A stretch of 64,000 nt of DNA from Desulfobacterales bacterium (GCA_024226555.1 JAAELO010000154.1:1-64000), one strand, 5' to 3'. Counted from the first letter of the stretch, positions 29,311 to 39,258 are shown. Notes: generated by a model not told the origin, from the letters alone. Made by a program: numbers and translations.

Positions 29311-30407
29311 TGATGAATAAAAAAACAATAATGGCAAGTTTTTGTGATTGCCATGAAAATGCGGGCAAGGCATTTATCTATATAACTAATAATGAATCTC
29401 AACTTGAACTTGCTCTATTATCAGTATGTGAATCTAAATTCGAGTTTTTGATATTTATTGAAAAAGATTTATATGACATCAGAATGAACTTTATTATTCC
29501 CGATAACGTAAAAGTAACAAATGACGTCGGCAGTGTAGTAATGTTAATGCCAAAATTTAATGGAATCATAACTACAGTAGGTCATTTGAGTCCTGTTTTA
29601 AGTATTGCTATAAAAAAATTATTCAAAGCTGGTGCACAATTAAATTTACCTTTAATTGAGGTTCCCCATGGATTGTATCAATGGGGATATAATTTGGAGG
29701 ATAACTCCCAATTTGTTAATGTAGCCTCATTTGAATATGGTGCAGGTGGTTCGGTTCCAACAATTGCAGAAAATCAAATTAATTGGTTTTGTGAAGAGGG
29801 ACCTGGCTATCCAAGATATCAGCCGTCATCATTGAGAAAAAAGGTAGAAACTATAGTTCCTGAATACACTGTTATAACTACAAATACTAATTGGTATATG
29901 TACGGTCACTTTGAGCAACGTATTTTGTTTAACATTATTTTTTCTTATGCTTTAAAAAATCCAAATAAAATATTTATATGGTGTCCACACCCAGCTGAAG
30001 TACAAAAAGATACACTTCTGTCTAATATGATAGAGGTTAAACCTCAGAATATTTTTCTATATGGATTAACTAAGGAAATCTATTTTAATGGGATAGATAC
30101 AACAGAGGATGTTATAAAATATGCTGAGAATGGTATATCAACTGTATCTTCATGCTTACTTGATTATGAAATACATGAAACACCTGTCATGCTATTCGAA
30201 AGCGATGGACTTTCTAAAATTATTGAATCTATGAATATCTCAAGTTGTTTTAGATCGACAGAAGAATTCACAAAAAAATGTGCAGGTTTAATAAAAACAA
30301 ATAAGTTATATCCTTATCGTATTAAAGTATTTGATGATATGTTGGACAACTATAGTGATGTCAATAAATTAGAAATTAGAAATTTAATTAATTCTTTAGA
30401 ACTATAG
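29310..30407 (+). CDS. Putative capsule glycosyltransferase, GT-B-like
   Basis: A 365-residue cytoplasmic protein without a clear family name. Landmarks are LIEVPHGLYQWGYN (about 120-135), NTNWYMYGHFEQRILFNIIF and KIFIWCPHPAE, then STVSSCLLDYEIHETPVMLF. The CPHPAE and late TVSS...PVMLFE segments recall CDP-glycerol glycerophosphotransferase-like and KpsC/KpsS-like enzymes. The C-terminal half is related to the 292-residue protein at 46187, which lacks the first 165 residues. Its start codon overlaps the stop of the previous gene by one base. The substrate is not predictable. Confidence 0.5.
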   Translation: MMNKKTIMASFCDCHENAGKAFIYITNNESQLELALLSVCESKFEFLIFIEKDLYDIRMNFIIPDNVKVTNDVGSVVMLMPKFNGIITTVGHLSPVLSIAIKKLFKAGAQLNLPLIEVPHGLYQWGYNLEDNSQFVNVASFEYGAGGSVPTIAENQINWFCEEGPGYPRYQPSSLRKKVETIVPEYTVITTNTNWYMYGHFEQRILFNIIFSYALKNPNKIFIWCPHPAEVQKDTLLSNMIEVKPQNIFLYGLTKEIYFNGIDTTEDVIKYAENGISTVSSCLLDYEIHETPVMLFESDGLSKIIESMNISSCFRSTEEFTKKCAGLIKTNKLYPYRIKVFDDMLDNYSDVNKLEIRNLINSLEL

Positions 30408-30415
30408 GAAATAAT

Positions 30416-31348
30416 ATGGAAGAATTCCAAATTAATATCATTAGAGATGCAGCATTAAATATAGAAGATTCTCATTTAGAAGTTGCTTTAAAATTAATGA
30501 AAATTTGTCAGAGTTTTAGACCTAAAGGACCCTTGATCAAACAAAAAGTATTACAATATTCTGACTTAATAAAAAAAAACAAAAATTTGCATAAACCAAA
30601 TAAAAAAAAAATTGAAAGCTTAGAAAAAAACATAGAATTACTTCGCGATAAAACTTTTCAAATCCACGAAGCTATGAACTATCTTGATCTTCTTGAAATT
30701 AAAGAAATTGACGACCCTGCTGCTAAATTATCACCGGTAGAAATAGTTAATAAAAAATCAACTAAGACATTGATTGTTTTTGGAGGGATGGCTTTACAAC
30801 CATCAATGCCACCAAAAGAGTTTTTCAGATCATTTTCAGATAAAGAGTTAAATCTGGTTTTTGTAAAAGATTTTAAACAGTGTTGGTATCAAAAAGGTCT
30901 TTTAGGTAAATCAAATGATATTAAATCAACTATAAAATACCTTAAATCGATAATACCCAATACAACGCAAAAATTAATTACATTAGGTACATCCTCTGGA
31001 GGTTATGCAGCAATTCGTTTAGGGGTAGAGCTTAATGCTAATAAAATTATTGCGTTTTCCCCTCAAACTAAAATTGCAAATTCAGTTTTTAAAAGGTTTA
31101 AATCTATTGATTCTCGTATCATAGATATAGATTTTGAGAATGTTGATCTAGATCTGGAACTGTATTTATCAAAACATAAGAATTTAAACATTGATGTTTA
31201 TTATGGAAATGAAAATATAGAAGATAAATTAGCAGTAGATCATATTAATCAACATGTAAATGCTTACCCTTTTCCAACCAAATCCCATAGCATTGCTAAC
31301 TATCTAAAGAAAAATAACAAACTAGATATTATTCTTTCAAAAATATAA
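30416..31348 (+). CDS. Alpha/beta-hydrolase-like protein with capsule helical module
   Basis: A 310-residue protein. Residues 8-52 carry a helical module (IRDAALNIEDSHLEVALKLM, then FRPKGPLIKQK) shared with the next two genes. A coiled segment (60-95) links it to a hydrolase-like domain beginning at LIVFGGMA. The nucleophile elbow GTSSGGYAAIRLG (about 190-202) puts Ser in GxSxGG context. A late His in TKSHSIANYL could complete a triad. It could be an esterase or acyltransferase acting on the polysaccharide. Nine bases separate it from the upstream gene. Confidence 0.55.
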   Translation: MEEFQINIIRDAALNIEDSHLEVALKLMKICQSFRPKGPLIKQKVLQYSDLIKKNKNLHKPNKKKIESLEKNIELLRDKTFQIHEAMNYLDLLEIKEIDDPAAKLSPVEIVNKKSTKTLIVFGGMALQPSMPPKEFFRSFSDKELNLVFVKDFKQCWYQKGLLGKSNDIKSTIKYLKSIIPNTTQKLITLGTSSGGYAAIRLGVELNANKIIAFSPQTKIANSVFKRFKSIDSRIIDIDFENVDLDLELYLSKHKNLNIDVYYGNENIEDKLAVDHINQHVNAYPFPTKSHSIANYLKKNNKLDIILSKI

Positions 31349-31375
31349 TAATAAAAATAATTAAGAGGTTATTCC

Positions 31376-32221
31376 ATGAACAATATTGTCTATTCGCGTG
31401 AATTTGATATTGCCTTTATTACAAATCCTAAAGTAGCTTGCACTACAATTAAAAATTCATTGCTAAAAGGTAAAGTCAAGGGAAGTGTTCATAAAGGTAA
31501 GTTGTTCAATTATACTCAGGATTTTGATACAAAATTATTTTGTTTAACTCGAAATCCATACAGTAGAGCTCTTTCTGCTTATCGTGATAAAATTGGACCT
31601 GATAGCAAAGCAAGAGCTTGGGATGAATTTTGTGATAAATACAAAATTAATAAAGACAAACATATCTCTTTCTTTGAATTTTTAACTATCTTAGACTCCG
31701 ACCCTGACATACATAATTTTGATCAGCATTTTAGATCTCAATATATTAATTTACATCACGAATCAATAAAACCTGATTTTATAGGAAGAATTGAAAATAT
31801 CAAGGATGTTGCTGAATTTTTAAATGAAAGAGGGATTGAATTATTGACCAGCAGACCACATAAGACAAATTCTTCAAAATCTTATCGAGAAATCATTACT
31901 GAACCTGAAGTAAAGTTAATTGAGAGAATATATAAAAAAGATTTTGATACTTATGGGTACGAAATGTCTTTAAAAAGCCATTTTATCCCACCGACAATAA
32001 AACAAGAGCAAAAAACTTCTAATGAATATATAGAGTACCTGATTATGAAAAAGTCTGGATTAACAGCTGATGAGCTTAGGGATTTAGGGATTAAAAAAGA
32101 GAATAATAGCAACATAGGTGCGGCACACTTTTTAATGAACTTAGCCTTGAAAGCGAGACCAGATGGTCATGTAATCAAGAAGAAATTAACTAAATATAAA
32201 AAAGAATTAGGTTTTATTTAA
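31376..32221 (+). CDS. Sulfotransferase family protein with C-terminal helical module
   Basis: A 281-residue protein. The PAPS 5'-phosphosulfate loop is NPKVACTTIKNSL (17-29). The 3'-phosphate site is CLTRNPYSRALSAYRD (56-71), with R and S in the usual places, as in the carbohydrate sulfotransferase 2 family. The last 49 residues (233-281) repeat the LRD..E..LM.LA...RP.G..IKKK module. It would transfer sulfate from PAPS to the polysaccharide. After the stop the sequence still reads GKLIANK in frame with homology to the tail of the protein at 32517, so the native tail was a few residues longer. This marks a duplicated edge. Confidence 0.8.
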   Translation: MNNIVYSREFDIAFITNPKVACTTIKNSLLKGKVKGSVHKGKLFNYTQDFDTKLFCLTRNPYSRALSAYRDKIGPDSKARAWDEFCDKYKINKDKHISFFEFLTILDSDPDIHNFDQHFRSQYINLHHESIKPDFIGRIENIKDVAEFLNERGIELLTSRPHKTNSSKSYREIITEPEVKLIERIYKKDFDTYGYEMSLKSHFIPPTIKQEQKTSNEYIEYLIMKKSGLTADELRDLGIKKENNSNIGAAHFLMNLALKARPDGHVIKKKLTKYKKELGFI

Positions 32222-32516
32222 ATTATTTTAGGTAAGCTAATTGCAAATAAATAACTCTCATTTGAGTTCTTAAATGCTAGGTTCAACAATCTAATTTAGT
32301 TAAAGACAATAATTATGTTCTTAATTTCAGGCCCTGTAGCTCATATAAAAATAGAGTCAAATTTCAAGATTTGGGAGTTAATTATATTTCCGTTCCCCAA
32401 ATATATCTTCAATGCGGATAAAAAGACCATAGCAAAGATCATTTGGTGGTTGCTGCGATTATTCAAAATAAATCCTGATTATCCAATTTTTTACATAACT
32501 CAATAAGTTACTAACA
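32222..32516 (+). pseudogene. Duplicated kdsA 5' edge (truncated remnant)
   Basis: ATTGCAAATAAATAA...TTAAATGCTAGGTTCAACAAT...GACAATAATTATGTTCTTAATTTCAGGCCC (about 32240-32335) closely matches 33790-33884, the end of the gene at 32517 plus the upstream region and first codons of kdsA. Like kdsA it begins MFLISGP, then the similarity stops abruptly and the frame (32315-32506) continues as unrelated A+T-rich sequence. This is a copied kdsA start left at the border of an inserted cassette, not a working gene. Confidence 0.7.
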
Positions 32517-33809
32517 ATGAACAAAATTTGTTTAATAGGCGGCTCTAACTCTGTAATGAAAACGGGGTTGAGCTTAGGCGTTTGTGATAAAGGAGACCAT
32601 CTATTAGCATTAGGTGCATCATCTTCTATTCAAAATATACATTCAATTTGTTCATGTTCAAAACAAATTGATGAATCAGACTATATAATTACAGAATCAA
32701 ATGTGAACGTTGCGTACAACATTTATCATGTTGGATATGATAAATCCTTGATTCTTGAAAATATCAAATCTTTATATGATGAACTTTATAGGACAGGGAA
32801 AAATATAATATCGATAATTTTGCCCATGAAACACTATAGCAATACTGTTGCACCATCAACCGTAGTTAATGAAGTTAATTCACTTCATAGGGAACTATCA
32901 ATTAAGTATGGTTTTTACTTAATTGATTTAGCACAACACTTTTCTAATTTAGATGCTTCTTTATTTTCCACGAAATTTATTCAACCTGATTCTTTACACC
33001 TTTTAGAATCATTCATGTATACCTTAGGTTGTAATATTAAAAAATTCGTATTGGAGCAAGCAAGTAGTGATGATTTGATACGAAGATATACCTCAAACTT
33101 TATAGTAGTAAGCTTGAGTGTAAACTGTAATAAGGGCAATTCAAAGTTCGTTCGTTCTCTGCATGAATTAAAAGAAACAACAAAGGTATCCATCGATGGC
33201 GCGAAGTTAGTTGGTATTGAAACTTGGTCGGACGGTTTGAGCGAACTATTAATAGAAACTGATGGAACAAAGGTTATTAAACAATTTAGCTCAAATCTTT
33301 CCTTTAATGAGATTCAAAGCACAAACCCTATGGCTCTCAATCTTTCTAGTAATGTAGGGGAGTCTTTAAATATTTCTGAACCAAGTGTAAATGTTGAGAA
33401 TAAATCAATTGTAAAGAACCGTGTAAAAATATCCTCATTGCTATTTATTAAAAATGAGTCACAAATTATTAATGTATTACCCAACCATCAAAATCCAAGC
33501 GCAAGAATACCTTCAAGAAGTCTCAACATTCCTACGGGTAACAAACCGAAAACTCTAGATTTTCTAATTCCCAAAGTGGAAGCTTTTTCGAATGGTATTG
33601 CTCGATTTTTAGATAAAAATGTACCTTCAATAACCAAAAGGAAAACGGCTGATTACTTAAGGGATGCTGCGGTAAAGCTTGAACATATTGATATTAAGCT
33701 CAGTTTTCATTTAATGAATATAGCTCATGAAATTAGACCTAAAGGACTATTTATCAAGAAAAAAAAAGAAGAGTATAAGGGAAAACTCATTGCAAATAAA
33801 AAAATCTAA
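32517..33809 (+). CDS. SGNH-hydrolase-like protein with C-terminal helical module
   Basis: A 430-residue protein. The N terminus (CLIGGSNSVMKTGLS) resembles the GDSL/SGNH block I with G-G-S-N. Residues about 145-165 have IDLAQHFS followed by PDSLHLLES, like the block with the catalytic Asp and His. The middle 200 residues match nothing known to me. Residues 380-430 carry the helical module LRDAAVKLEHIDIKLSFHLM, then EIRPKGLFIKKKKEEY. An O-acetyl or other ester hydrolase acting on the polysaccharide is plausible. The gene and its flanks look like a cassette inserted just upstream of kdsA. Confidence 0.5.
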   Translation: MNKICLIGGSNSVMKTGLSLGVCDKGDHLLALGASSSIQNIHSICSCSKQIDESDYIITESNVNVAYNIYHVGYDKSLILENIKSLYDELYRTGKNIISIILPMKHYSNTVAPSTVVNEVNSLHRELSIKYGFYLIDLAQHFSNLDASLFSTKFIQPDSLHLLESFMYTLGCNIKKFVLEQASSDDLIRRYTSNFIVVSLSVNCNKGNSKFVRSLHELKETTKVSIDGAKLVGIETWSDGLSELLIETDGTKVIKQFSSNLSFNEIQSTNPMALNLSSNVGESLNISEPSVNVENKSIVKNRVKISSLLFIKNESQIINVLPNHQNPSARIPSRSLNIPTGNKPKTLDFLIPKVEAFSNGIARFLDKNVPSITKRKTADYLRDAAVKLEHIDIKLSFHLMNIAHEIRPKGLFIKKKKEEYKGKLIANKKI

Positions 33810-33863
33810 ATTAGAGCACTTAAATGCTCTGTTCAACAATATAATCATTTAAAGGCAATAATT

Positions 33864-34661
33864 ATGTTCTTAATCTCAGGCCCATGTGTAATTGAATCAG
33901 AAGAGTTAGTTTTTGAAGTCGCTTCTCATATGAAAAGTGTCACTCAAGAATTAGGTATAGATTATATTTTCAAAGCGAGCTTTGATAAAGCAAACCGTAG
34001 TTCAACCAGAAGTTTCAGAGGCCCTGGTATTGATAAAGGGTTGCAAATATTGTCTAAATTAAAGAATGAATTAGGATTAAAAATACTTACTGATGTCCAT
34101 GAAGATACGCCGATTGATGAAGTAGCTTCGGTTGTTGATGTTATGCAGACTCCAGCATTTTTGGTACGTCAAACCAATTTCATACAGAAAGTGGCTTCAT
34201 TTGGTAAACCTGTTAATATCAAAAAAGGTCAATTTCAAGCGCCTTGGGATATGGAGCAAGTAGTAAATAAATGCTATGAGGTTGGAAATAAAAATATTTG
34301 GATTTGTGACCGTGGCACATCATTTGGTTATAATACATTAGTATCAGATATGCGTGGTTTATCGGTAATGCGTCAAACTGGTTGCAAAGTGGTTTTTGAT
34401 GCCACTCATTCAGTACAGCAGCCAGGAGGTAATGGCGCAACGTCTGGAGGGCAAAGTGAAATGGTACCAGTACTTGCTCGTGCGGCTGTTGCTGTTGGTA
34501 TTGATGGACTATTTATGGAAACACATCCGAATCCAGCTGTAGCCTTAAGTGATGGGCCTAATATGCTGCCTTTACATCATATGAGAGAGTTATTAGAAAC
34601 ATTATTAGAGATAGATGAAGTTGTTAATCGCAGACCATTAATTGAGTCGAAATTGTTGTAA
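33864..34661 (+). CDS. kdsA: 3-deoxy-8-phosphooctulonate synthase
   Basis: A 265-residue cytoplasmic aldolase. It opens directly with [19 protein letters not shown]. Further landmarks are [60 protein letters not shown] and [12 protein letters not shown]. It condenses arabinose 5-phosphate with phosphoenolpyruvate to Kdo 8-phosphate. It is shorter at the N terminus than the E. coli enzyme but complete. Its stop overlaps the kdsC start by one base. kdsA, kdsC and kdsB use CGT arginine codons more than their neighbours, which suggests acquisition as a block. Confidence 0.95.
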   Translation: MFLISGPCVIESEELVFEVASHMKSVTQELGIDYIFKASFDKANRSSTRSFRGPGIDKGLQILSKLKNELGLKILTDVHEDTPIDEVASVVDVMQTPAFLVRQTNFIQKVASFGKPVNIKKGQFQAPWDMEQVVNKCYEVGNKNIWICDRGTSFGYNTLVSDMRGLSVMRQTGCKVVFDATHSVQQPGGNGATSGGQSEMVPVLARAAVAVGIDGLFMETHPNPAVALSDGPNMLPLHHMRELLETLLEIDEVVNRRPLIESKLL

Positions 34662-35227
34662 TGATAGCTAATACAGAGCAAGTGAAGAATATAAAGTTAG
34701 TCTTATTCGATGTCGATGGCGTGTTAACAGATGGCTCTATCTTTATATCTGAGCAGGGTGAAATATTTAAACAATTCAATGTTAAGGATGGCTTAGCTAT
34801 TGAACTGCTACATAGGTATGGCATCACTACAGGGGTCATTTCCGGAAAGACAAGTCCTGCGTTAACAAGACGTTGTCAACAACTTGGATTTAATATTGTG
34901 ATTACCGGATGTAAAAACAAGTTACCTAAGCTACATGAGATCGCTTCTGTTCGAGGGATAAGCTTCGAAAATATTGCTTTTTGTGGCGATGATGTTTTAG
35001 ATCTTCCGGTTATGAATGTTTGCGGTTTAAGCATCTCTCCTGCAGATGCGCATTCTCTTGTATTAGATTCCGCAGATTGGGTCATGACACTGGAGGGCGG
35101 GAGAGGGATGGTAAGGGAGTTCGCAGATAAGCTCCTTACACTTCAATTGGGCATTTCTCTTTGTGAAATTTATAACCCACTAATGGATAAGATAAAATCT
35201 GATGATGTGAGTGGTATTCATCAATGA
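34661..35227 (+). CDS. kdsC: Kdo 8-phosphate phosphatase
   Basis: A 188-residue HAD-family phosphatase. Motif I is LFDVDGVLTDG with both Asp residues, then VISGKTSPALTRRCQQLG and FCGDDVLDLPVM as the last metal-binding motif. It removes phosphate from Kdo 8-phosphate to give free Kdo. It is a little longer than typical KdsC at the C terminus. It overlaps both kdsA and kdsB by a few bases, so the three Kdo genes are translated together. Confidence 0.93.
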   Translation: MIANTEQVKNIKLVLFDVDGVLTDGSIFISEQGEIFKQFNVKDGLAIELLHRYGITTGVISGKTSPALTRRCQQLGFNIVITGCKNKLPKLHEIASVRGISFENIAFCGDDVLDLPVMNVCGLSISPADAHSLVLDSADWVMTLEGGRGMVREFADKLLTLQLGISLCEIYNPLMDKIKSDDVSGIHQ

Positions 35228-35976
35228 ACACACAAATAAAAGTAGTCATTCCTGCCCGCTATGGATCAACTCGTTTACCTGGAAAACCATTGCTGGAACT
35301 TAATGACAAACCGATATATTGGCATGTTGTACAAAGGGTTTTAGAAGCGGGCATTCAAATTCAAAATATTGTAGTTGCAACCGATAATGAACGAATAGCG
35401 CAAAGTGCCATAAATGAATCTGTTCCGGTGCAGTTGACTGCAGAAGATCATGTTAGCGGTACTGATCGTATTAATGAGGTTGCGTTCCTAAAAGGGTGGG
35501 GAAATGATGTTATTGTACTTAATGTACAAGGTGATGAGCCCCTTATTCCCCATCAGCTAATTTCTAATTTAGCTGAATTTACGCGCAGTAATCCTAATTT
35601 TTCAATAACTACAGCAGTTTCTCCTATTAAGACAGAACGTGACTATATTAACCCAAATGTTGTTAAAGCGGTAATAGGGGAAGAAAATAGAGCTTTGTAC
35701 TTTACCCGCTCACCCAGCCCTTTTAATCGCAATGATCCTAACAGTTATGCACAAGCTTATCGCCATATTGGTATTTATGGATACCGTGTTGGCGCTCTTA
35801 AAAAGTTTTGTTCATATTCAGAATCCAGATTAGAAGAGTGCGAAAAATTAGAGCAGTTAAGAGCGCTTAGCCATGGCATGTCAATTGGCGCAATAATCAT
35901 TGAGGATGCCCCTCCTCATGGCGTTGATACAGCGCAGGACTATGAGCAATTAAAGTTATTAATGGATACTAAATAA
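35224..35976 (+). CDS. kdsB: CMP-Kdo synthetase
   Basis: A 250-residue cytidylyltransferase. VVIPARYGSTRLPGKPL is the nucleotide-binding opening. VATDNERI, DHVSGTDRINEV and VLNVQGDEPLIP are family landmarks. It activates Kdo with CTP to CMP-Kdo, the donor used by KpsC and KpsS. Length is normal. It ends the kdsA-kdsC-kdsB block and is followed by a 27-bp gap. Confidence 0.95.
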   Translation: MNTQIKVVIPARYGSTRLPGKPLLELNDKPIYWHVVQRVLEAGIQIQNIVVATDNERIAQSAINESVPVQLTAEDHVSGTDRINEVAFLKGWGNDVIVLNVQGDEPLIPHQLISNLAEFTRSNPNFSITTAVSPIKTERDYINPNVVKAVIGEENRALYFTRSPSPFNRNDPNSYAQAYRHIGIYGYRVGALKKFCSYSESRLEECEKLEQLRALSHGMSIGAIIIEDAPPHGVDTAQDYEQLKLLMDTK

Positions 35977-36003
35977 TGCAAATTACAAAAAATAGGGGAT
36001 AAG

Positions 36004-38253
36004 GTGATTAAAAAAAAAACTCCGATATTATGGAGTTTAATTCTTCGTTATTATGGAGAGGTTAAACGTCAATTTCTGAGGTACATTAAATTCAATATAG
36101 AACCGTATCATGACATTGATATAATCGATAACAAGTTGGTATCAAAAAGTAATAATCCTGCATTAATATTAAAACCACATTTTAAGATCGGATTTAAAGG
36201 TTGGTATATGATTGAATTAAAAATGAAATTTAATTCAGTTAAGGAAATAAGCCAATTTTTTTTTGATTATGGAAATGGATTTAATGAAGAAGACTCTATT
36301 TTTATTCCTTTTAAAAATGGTGTTTTATCAAAAAGGCTAACTTTTTTTGCCACTTTTCCAAAGGCTATTAGATTTAATCCAGTTGAATCGAAAGGTGATT
36401 TGCATATTCAAACTCTCAGGTTTGTAAAAGTTACTAATAACTTTGCTAAAGACCGGGTTTTTCGGAAAATTAACAACTTTGGATATTCTAATGATAAAAA
36501 ATTGATTAATGATAAAATGCTTTTATCCGCTTACAATAATATTTTTGACCCAAAATATATGGAAAAGAAAGATTATAAAAACTGGATTCTACAAAATGAA
36601 TTTAAAAAGTATTCAAACCGTAACGAAATAAGCGAACAAATCAATCAGTTTTATTATAAACCTCTTATTTCTATTATAGTTCCTGTTTATAATACTGATG
36701 AAACATATTTACGATTATGTATTGAATCTGTATTAAACCAGTCCTACAAAAATTGGGAATTGTGCATAGCAGATGATGCTTCATCCCAAAAGCATGTCAT
36801 AAAAATTTTAAAAGAGTATGCTCAAAAAGAGATCCGTATAAAGTATACTGTTCGAAGGACAAACGGACATATTTCTGAAGCTTCAAATTCAGCACTGGCA
36901 CTTGCACAAGGTGAATTTGTGGCGCTGCTTGATCATGATGACGAACTCTTTCCACATGCACTTTTTGAAGTCGTAAAAGAGCTGAACCAATATCCCGAAG
37001 CAGACATTATCTACAGTGATGAAGATAAAATTGATGAAAAGGGGAATAGATTCAATCCTCATTTTAAATCGGACTGGAACCCTGCACTTCTATATTCTCA
37101 GAACTATGTATCTCACTTAGGAGTTTATCGTACAGAAATTATAGAAAAAATAGGTGGTTTTAGAAAAGGTTTTGAAGGATCTCAGGATTATGATCTTCTT
37201 TTAAGAAGTGTTGCTGAAACATCAGCAGAAAAAATCCGTCATATTCCATGGGTACTATATCACTGGAGAGCTATTGAAGGTTCAACGGCATTGGCTTCAG
37301 AAGAAAAAGATTACACAACGAAAGCAGGTATCAAAGCTTTAAAAGATTATTTTTCAAAACAAGATAAAAAAACCACAGTAGTATCAGGATTATTGCCAAA
37401 TACCTATAAGGTTAATTATGAGATAATCAATCAACCACTTGTTACTCTTCTTATACCAACCCGTGATAGATATGATATTCTATCACAATGTGTAGACAGT
37501 ATTATAAATAAAACAACATACAAAAACTACGAAATTATTGTACTTGATAATCAGAGTAGTGATCCCAAAACTCTTGATTATTTTGATAAACTCAAAAATA
37601 CTTCAAATATTAGAATACTTCGATATGATAAACCTTTTAATTTTTCTGCAATTAATAATTATGGTGTTCAACATGCTGCAGGTTCAATTATTGGTTTGTT
37701 TAATAATGATATTGAGGTAATCAGCCCCCACTGGCTAGATGAAATGGTATCCCTTGCAATACAGGATGAAAACGGATGTGTTGGAGCAAAACTATATTAT
37801 AGTAATGACACACTACAACATGCAGGGGTTTTACTCGGAGTTGGAGGAGTTGGAGGACATTCTCACAAACATTTTAAAAGATCTGATCCTGGTTATTTCG
37901 GCCGTTTAACTGTAAGACAAAATTTTTCTGCTGTTACTGCAGCATGTCTGCTTGTTCGAAAAGAGATATACAATATGGTTAACGGCTTGGATCAAAAATT
38001 GGCAATTGCTTTTAACGATGTGGATTTCTGTCTCAGAGTAAGAGAAGCTGGTTACAAAAACATATGGACCCCCTATGCTGAGTTGTATCATCATGAGTCT
38101 GTAAGTCGAGGAAATGAAGATACTCCTGAAAAACAACTCAGATTTCAAGGAGAGGTCAACTATATGAAAAAACACTGGGGTTGCCTCCTTGAAAAGGACC
38201 CTTACTATAATCCGCACTTAACAAATAGCAGAGAAGATTTTTCAATTAAATAG
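36004..38253 (+). CDS. Two-domain family 2 glycosyltransferase
   Basis: A 749-residue protein beginning at GTG after an AGGGG site. Residues 1-215 are an uncharacterised N-terminal domain. The first GT-A domain (about 220-440) has PLISIIVPVYNTDETYLRLC, ADDASSQ and the metal motif LLDHDDELFP. The second (about 480-740) has PLVTLLIPTRDRYDILSQCV, LDNQSSDP and LFNNDIEVISPHWLDEM with NDID-type metal binding, ending YHHESVSRG. This pairing is typical of RgpF/rhamnan-type bifunctional enzymes, which fits the rhamnose genes upstream. The sugars are not proven. Confidence 0.85.
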   Translation: MIKKKTPILWSLILRYYGEVKRQFLRYIKFNIEPYHDIDIIDNKLVSKSNNPALILKPHFKIGFKGWYMIELKMKFNSVKEISQFFFDYGNGFNEEDSIFIPFKNGVLSKRLTFFATFPKAIRFNPVESKGDLHIQTLRFVKVTNNFAKDRVFRKINNFGYSNDKKLINDKMLLSAYNNIFDPKYMEKKDYKNWILQNEFKKYSNRNEISEQINQFYYKPLISIIVPVYNTDETYLRLCIESVLNQSYKNWELCIADDASSQKHVIKILKEYAQKEIRIKYTVRRTNGHISEASNSALALAQGEFVALLDHDDELFPHALFEVVKELNQYPEADIIYSDEDKIDEKGNRFNPHFKSDWNPALLYSQNYVSHLGVYRTEIIEKIGGFRKGFEGSQDYDLLLRSVAETSAEKIRHIPWVLYHWRAIEGSTALASEEKDYTTKAGIKALKDYFSKQDKKTTVVSGLLPNTYKVNYEIINQPLVTLLIPTRDRYDILSQCVDSIINKTTYKNYEIIVLDNQSSDPKTLDYFDKLKNTSNIRILRYDKPFNFSAINNYGVQHAAGSIIGLFNNDIEVISPHWLDEMVSLAIQDENGCVGAKLYYSNDTLQHAGVLLGVGGVGGHSHKHFKRSDPGYFGRLTVRQNFSAVTAACLLVRKEIYNMVNGLDQKLAIAFNDVDFCLRVREAGYKNIWTPYAELYHHESVSRGNEDTPEKQLRFQGEVNYMKKHWGCLLEKDPYYNPHLTNSREDFSIK

Positions 38254-38261
38254 AGGTATTA

Positions 38262-39215
38262 ATGAAATTACCCCACATGTTCATCCATATTCCCAAAACT
38301 GCAGGAACAAGCTTTAGACTTGGTGCTGAGCAATATTTCAGCTCTTCTGCCATAGCTAAAGATTATGGTCAAAAATCACAAGAGACTACTCAATTGGTTC
38401 TTGATCATATCTATAAAAATAATGATGTATTCGGATTCAACCAATCACTGCTTAAAAACAATATTAAGTTCTTAACCGGTCATTATCACATTAGTAAATA
38501 TTTGCCAGTCTTTCACGCTGCGATGATAACAACTTTTATGCGTGAACCTGTCCAAAGAGTTATTTCGGAATACAAACATCTTGTAAAAAACAATAACCTT
38601 CAAGTCAGCCTGCAGGAGTTTTACAGAACGCAAAATCAGATCAACAAGCAACGAAAACAATTTAGAGGAATTCCGATCGAAGCAATCGGTTTTATCGGTA
38701 TAACAGAACGGTATCAGCAATCACTTGAAATGATCAATAAAAAATATGATATTGAGATCCCATTGCTATTCAGAAATCTTGGAAAAAAAAACGTTCGGGA
38801 TAATCATGAAGTCCCAAAAGAAACACTAAAAGAGATTCAACGATTAAACCATGCTGATTTGACACTATACGATTCAGCTTGCCAAATTTTTGAAAAGCGA
38901 TGGGATTTTTTCAGTAAAAATTTACCGTATACCATGGGACGTATTGCAGGTGTTGCAAATAATAATGTTTTAGGGTGGGCTTCCTATGAGCACAGTATAG
39001 ATCCCGTTAAAATTGATGTCTTGGTTGAGGAAAAAAGTAAAGGAACTGCAACAGCAGTCGATTATCGTCCTCATCTCCGTCAAATCGGAATGAATCGTTC
39101 CGGATGTATCGGTTACACCTTTCCCCTCGGAAATGTTAAGCAGGGGGATAAGATCCGCTGTATTGTTACCGAAACCGGTCAAGAATTGCAAAACAGCCCC
39201 TTTACAGTCAGTTAA
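38262..39215 (+). CDS. Sulfotransferase family protein with C-terminal GWA domain
   Basis: A 317-residue protein. The PAPS 5'-phosphosulfate loop is HIPKTAGTSFRLG (9-21) and the 3'-phosphate site TTFMREPVQRVISEYKH. Residues about 225-317 form a beta-rich add-on starting MGRIAGVANNNVLGWAS, with IDVLVEE and DYRPHL, a small domain attached to many capsule enzymes and thought to bind sugars or act in targeting. It is eight bases from the glycosyltransferase gene and just upstream of the APS kinase that makes its donor. Confidence 0.8.
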   Translation: MKLPHMFIHIPKTAGTSFRLGAEQYFSSSAIAKDYGQKSQETTQLVLDHIYKNNDVFGFNQSLLKNNIKFLTGHYHISKYLPVFHAAMITTFMREPVQRVISEYKHLVKNNNLQVSLQEFYRTQNQINKQRKQFRGIPIEAIGFIGITERYQQSLEMINKKYDIEIPLLFRNLGKKNVRDNHEVPKETLKEIQRLNHADLTLYDSACQIFEKRWDFFSKNLPYTMGRIAGVANNNVLGWASYEHSIDPVKIDVLVEEKSKGTATAVDYRPHLRQIGMNRSGCIGYTFPLGNVKQGDKIRCIVTETGQELQNSPFTVS

Positions 39216-39258
39216 TCAAGAACATTCGACACTTATAGCACCAGATAGGCATTAAATA

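Noticed and set aside
32315-32506. 63-codon frame beginning MFLISGP like kdsA
   Set aside because: Only the first few codons match kdsA; the rest is unrelated, so it is a truncated duplicate edge and not a gene.
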